Shown here one piece after another: positions 63,562-64,000 of a stretch of 64,000 nucleotides of DNA. Made by a program: the position numbers and the translations under genes. This DNA comes from Fistularia commersonii. Its lineage: Eukaryota; Chordata; Actinopteri; Syngnathiformes; Fistulariidae. The notes beneath the pieces are model-generated. The model saw only the letters and a program-made list of their open reading frames with translations. It was not told the origin of the DNA and did not search any database. Position 1 is the stretch's first letter. Every line of letters begins with the position of its first letter. Location of the stretch: positions 1,501,765 through 1,565,764 of the forward strand of contig JBBMNZ010000001.1 of assembly GCA_037954325.1 (NCBI GenBank), read 5' to 3'.

Positions 63562-63784
63562 CTATAGGGTCCGTCCTATGGAAGGGAGGCCACTGACCCC
63601 TCCACAGCAGTCGCAACAATCCCCGCAGATTCCTCCCAGCAGGCCGTTCACCACCTGCACCGCACACAGCGCCACCTGGATCAAACCCACCACCAGCAGC
63701 ACCGAGAAGAGCGACAGGTGCCAGGAAACCACGCCTTCCGGCTGCAGGCAACGGGACCAGGAGGTTTTGTTGGACAGGTAGTCT
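63562..63784 (-). CDS. tm4sf4: L6-family tetraspan membrane protein, last coding exon (tm4sf4-like, 5' part outside window)
   Basis: After the acceptor TTCCCAG (minus strand) the frame reads A-GAC-TAC, then DYLSNKTSWSRCLQPEGV, a hydrophobic fourth membrane segment (WHLSLFSVLLVVGLIQVALC), QVVNGLLGGICGDC and a Cys-rich tail CDCCGG, ending in TAG at 63,562-63,564. TM4SF4 has the same LFSILLVV, QVVNGLLG and GDCxCCGCCGG features from memory; TM4SF1, 5, 18 and 19 are less close. NKT is a possible glycosylation site in the large extracellular loop. Only about 73 residues are visible. Confidence 0.75.
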
Positions 63785-64000
63785 CTGGGAAGTGAAACAA
63801 GGGTTACCGTCCGTTTACGCGCAAACCCAACGCGATTGTGCGGTAAAGCTAAACGACAAAAAATGCAACCGTCGTCCTTTTTGTCTGGAGAAAACGCTAC
63901 TTCTTCCTGCGTCTTTTCTTTGTTTTTTTTTCTTGCATCTAGATGAGCTCTTTTACCCTTTCGGGGAACAGGCGTAAATATGATATTGTTGTATGTATTG
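63785..64000 (-). other. Intron of the tm4sf4-like gene
   Basis: No exon is seen between the acceptor at 63,785-63,787 and the window end. The earlier exons must lie beyond 64,000. Confidence 0.6.

Overview
The window is vertebrate nuclear DNA, almost certainly from a teleost fish. Genes are cut into short exons with GT-AG introns. Introns and spacers carry fish-type hAT, Tc1/mariner, Tigger/pogo, SINE and non-LTR repeats and many (CA)n microsatellites. The gene order resembles human 1p13.3 (FNDC7, HENMT1, FAM102B/EEIG2, SLC25A24). The species cannot be named from the sequence alone.

Layout. (1) About 1,085-23,734, + strand: a huge fndc7-type gene, open at its 5' end. It has 39 fibronectin type III (FN3) domains, almost all encoded as one phase-1 exon of about 261 bp each. 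(2) 25,397-29,255, +: henmt1, the piRNA 3'-end 2'-O-methyltransferase, nine coding exons, 410 aa, catalytic residues intact. (3) 32,227-44,461, -: fam102b (eeig2), eleven coding exons, 375 aa, tail-to-tail with henmt1. (4) 45,529-54,057, +: slc25a24 (SCaMC-1, Ca-regulated mitochondrial ATP-Mg/Pi carrier), ten coding exons, 475 aa, head-to-head with fam102b. (5) 56,674-57,523, -: tmem69, two coding exons, 251 aa, with a mitochondrial-type N-terminus. (6) 58,300-63,550: AT-rich repeat desert. (7) 63,562-63,784, -: last coding exon of an L6-family tetraspanin-like gene, closest to tm4sf4. All exon joins were built by hand from splice sites and reading phase; every complete model closes in frame.

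The genes share a conserved neighbourhood rather than a pathway, although slc25a24 and tmem69 both look mitochondrial. The most notable observations are: one fndc7 domain exon split by a 400-bp repeat-derived intron whose two ends share AAGGT, a candidate recent intron gain; the size of the FN3 array and the paired loss of cysteines in some domains; a GC-AG intron; a possible alternative first exon of slc25a24 that would drop the EF-hands; full-consensus CTCF-like motifs in convergent orientation on either side of fam102b; and several nested or duplicated repeat structures.
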